A stretch of 5,770 bases of DNA from Candidatus Woesearchaeota archaeon (GTDB taxonomy: Archaea > Nanobdellota > Nanobdellia > Woesearchaeales > SM23-78), in contig JAFGBP010000071.1 of assembly GCA_016933095.1 (NCBI GenBank), forward strand, positions 1 to 5,770, written 5' to 3'. A program made the translations under genes and the position numbers. Position 1 is the stretch's first letter. Every line of letters starts with the position of its first letter. The notes under the pieces were generated by a model that made no database searches, was not told the DNA's origin, and was given only the letters and a program-made list of their open reading frames with translations. Below are positions 5,763 to 5,770 of this stretch, piece after piece.

Positions 5763-5770
5763 ATGATTAA

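Noticed and set aside
5641..5770. C/D-box guide RNA from CTGA and ATGATTA words
   Set aside because: C and D boxes do not occur in the required order and spacing; the ATGATTA match is imperfect and at the window edge.

Overview
The window looks archaeal. Its largest gene is an AglB-type (STT3) oligosaccharyltransferase. Start regions carry GGAGG/GGTG ribosome binding sites in front of TTG or ATG starts, and the DNA upstream of aglB has BRE/TATA-like boxes. A Gln/Asn-rich first external loop in AglB, together with the gene content, suggests an uncultivated lineage, perhaps DPANN (Woesearchaeota-like). That placement is inference; no rRNA or marker gene is present.

All four genes lie on the minus strand, so transcription runs from high to low coordinates. 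Positions 5568-5770 are an upstream regulatory region: adjacent GC-rich hairpins at the window edge, an AT-rich box, a TATA-like box overlapped by an imperfect palindrome, and a tandem 13-bp repeat next to the ribosome binding site. Then come aglB (2553-5552), a 77-nt gap, a PHP-domain metallo-phosphoesterase (1747-2475), a UbiA-superfamily enzyme most like decaprenyl-phosphate phosphoribosyltransferase (735-1700), and the first 237 codons of a GT-C-type membrane protein (713 to 1) that runs off the window. The last three genes are separated by 46 and 21 nt.

The set suggests a cell-surface glycosylation locus. The UbiA enzyme would put phosphoribose from PRPP onto a polyprenyl phosphate at the inner membrane face. 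The PHP protein could remove the 5-phosphate. The GT-C protein could use the lipid-linked pentose outside the cell, and AglB would transfer a finished lipid-linked glycan to Asn. AglB and UbiA assignments rest on clear motifs. The PHP substrate, the GT-C donor and the overall pentofuranose pathway are hypotheses.

Points of interest: UbiA and AglB both appear to start at TTG codons eight nt after a GGAGG. The PHP gene has no ribosome binding site. All six cysteines of AglB lie in predicted external segments. No mobile element, CRISPR array, rRNA or recognisable tRNA is present.
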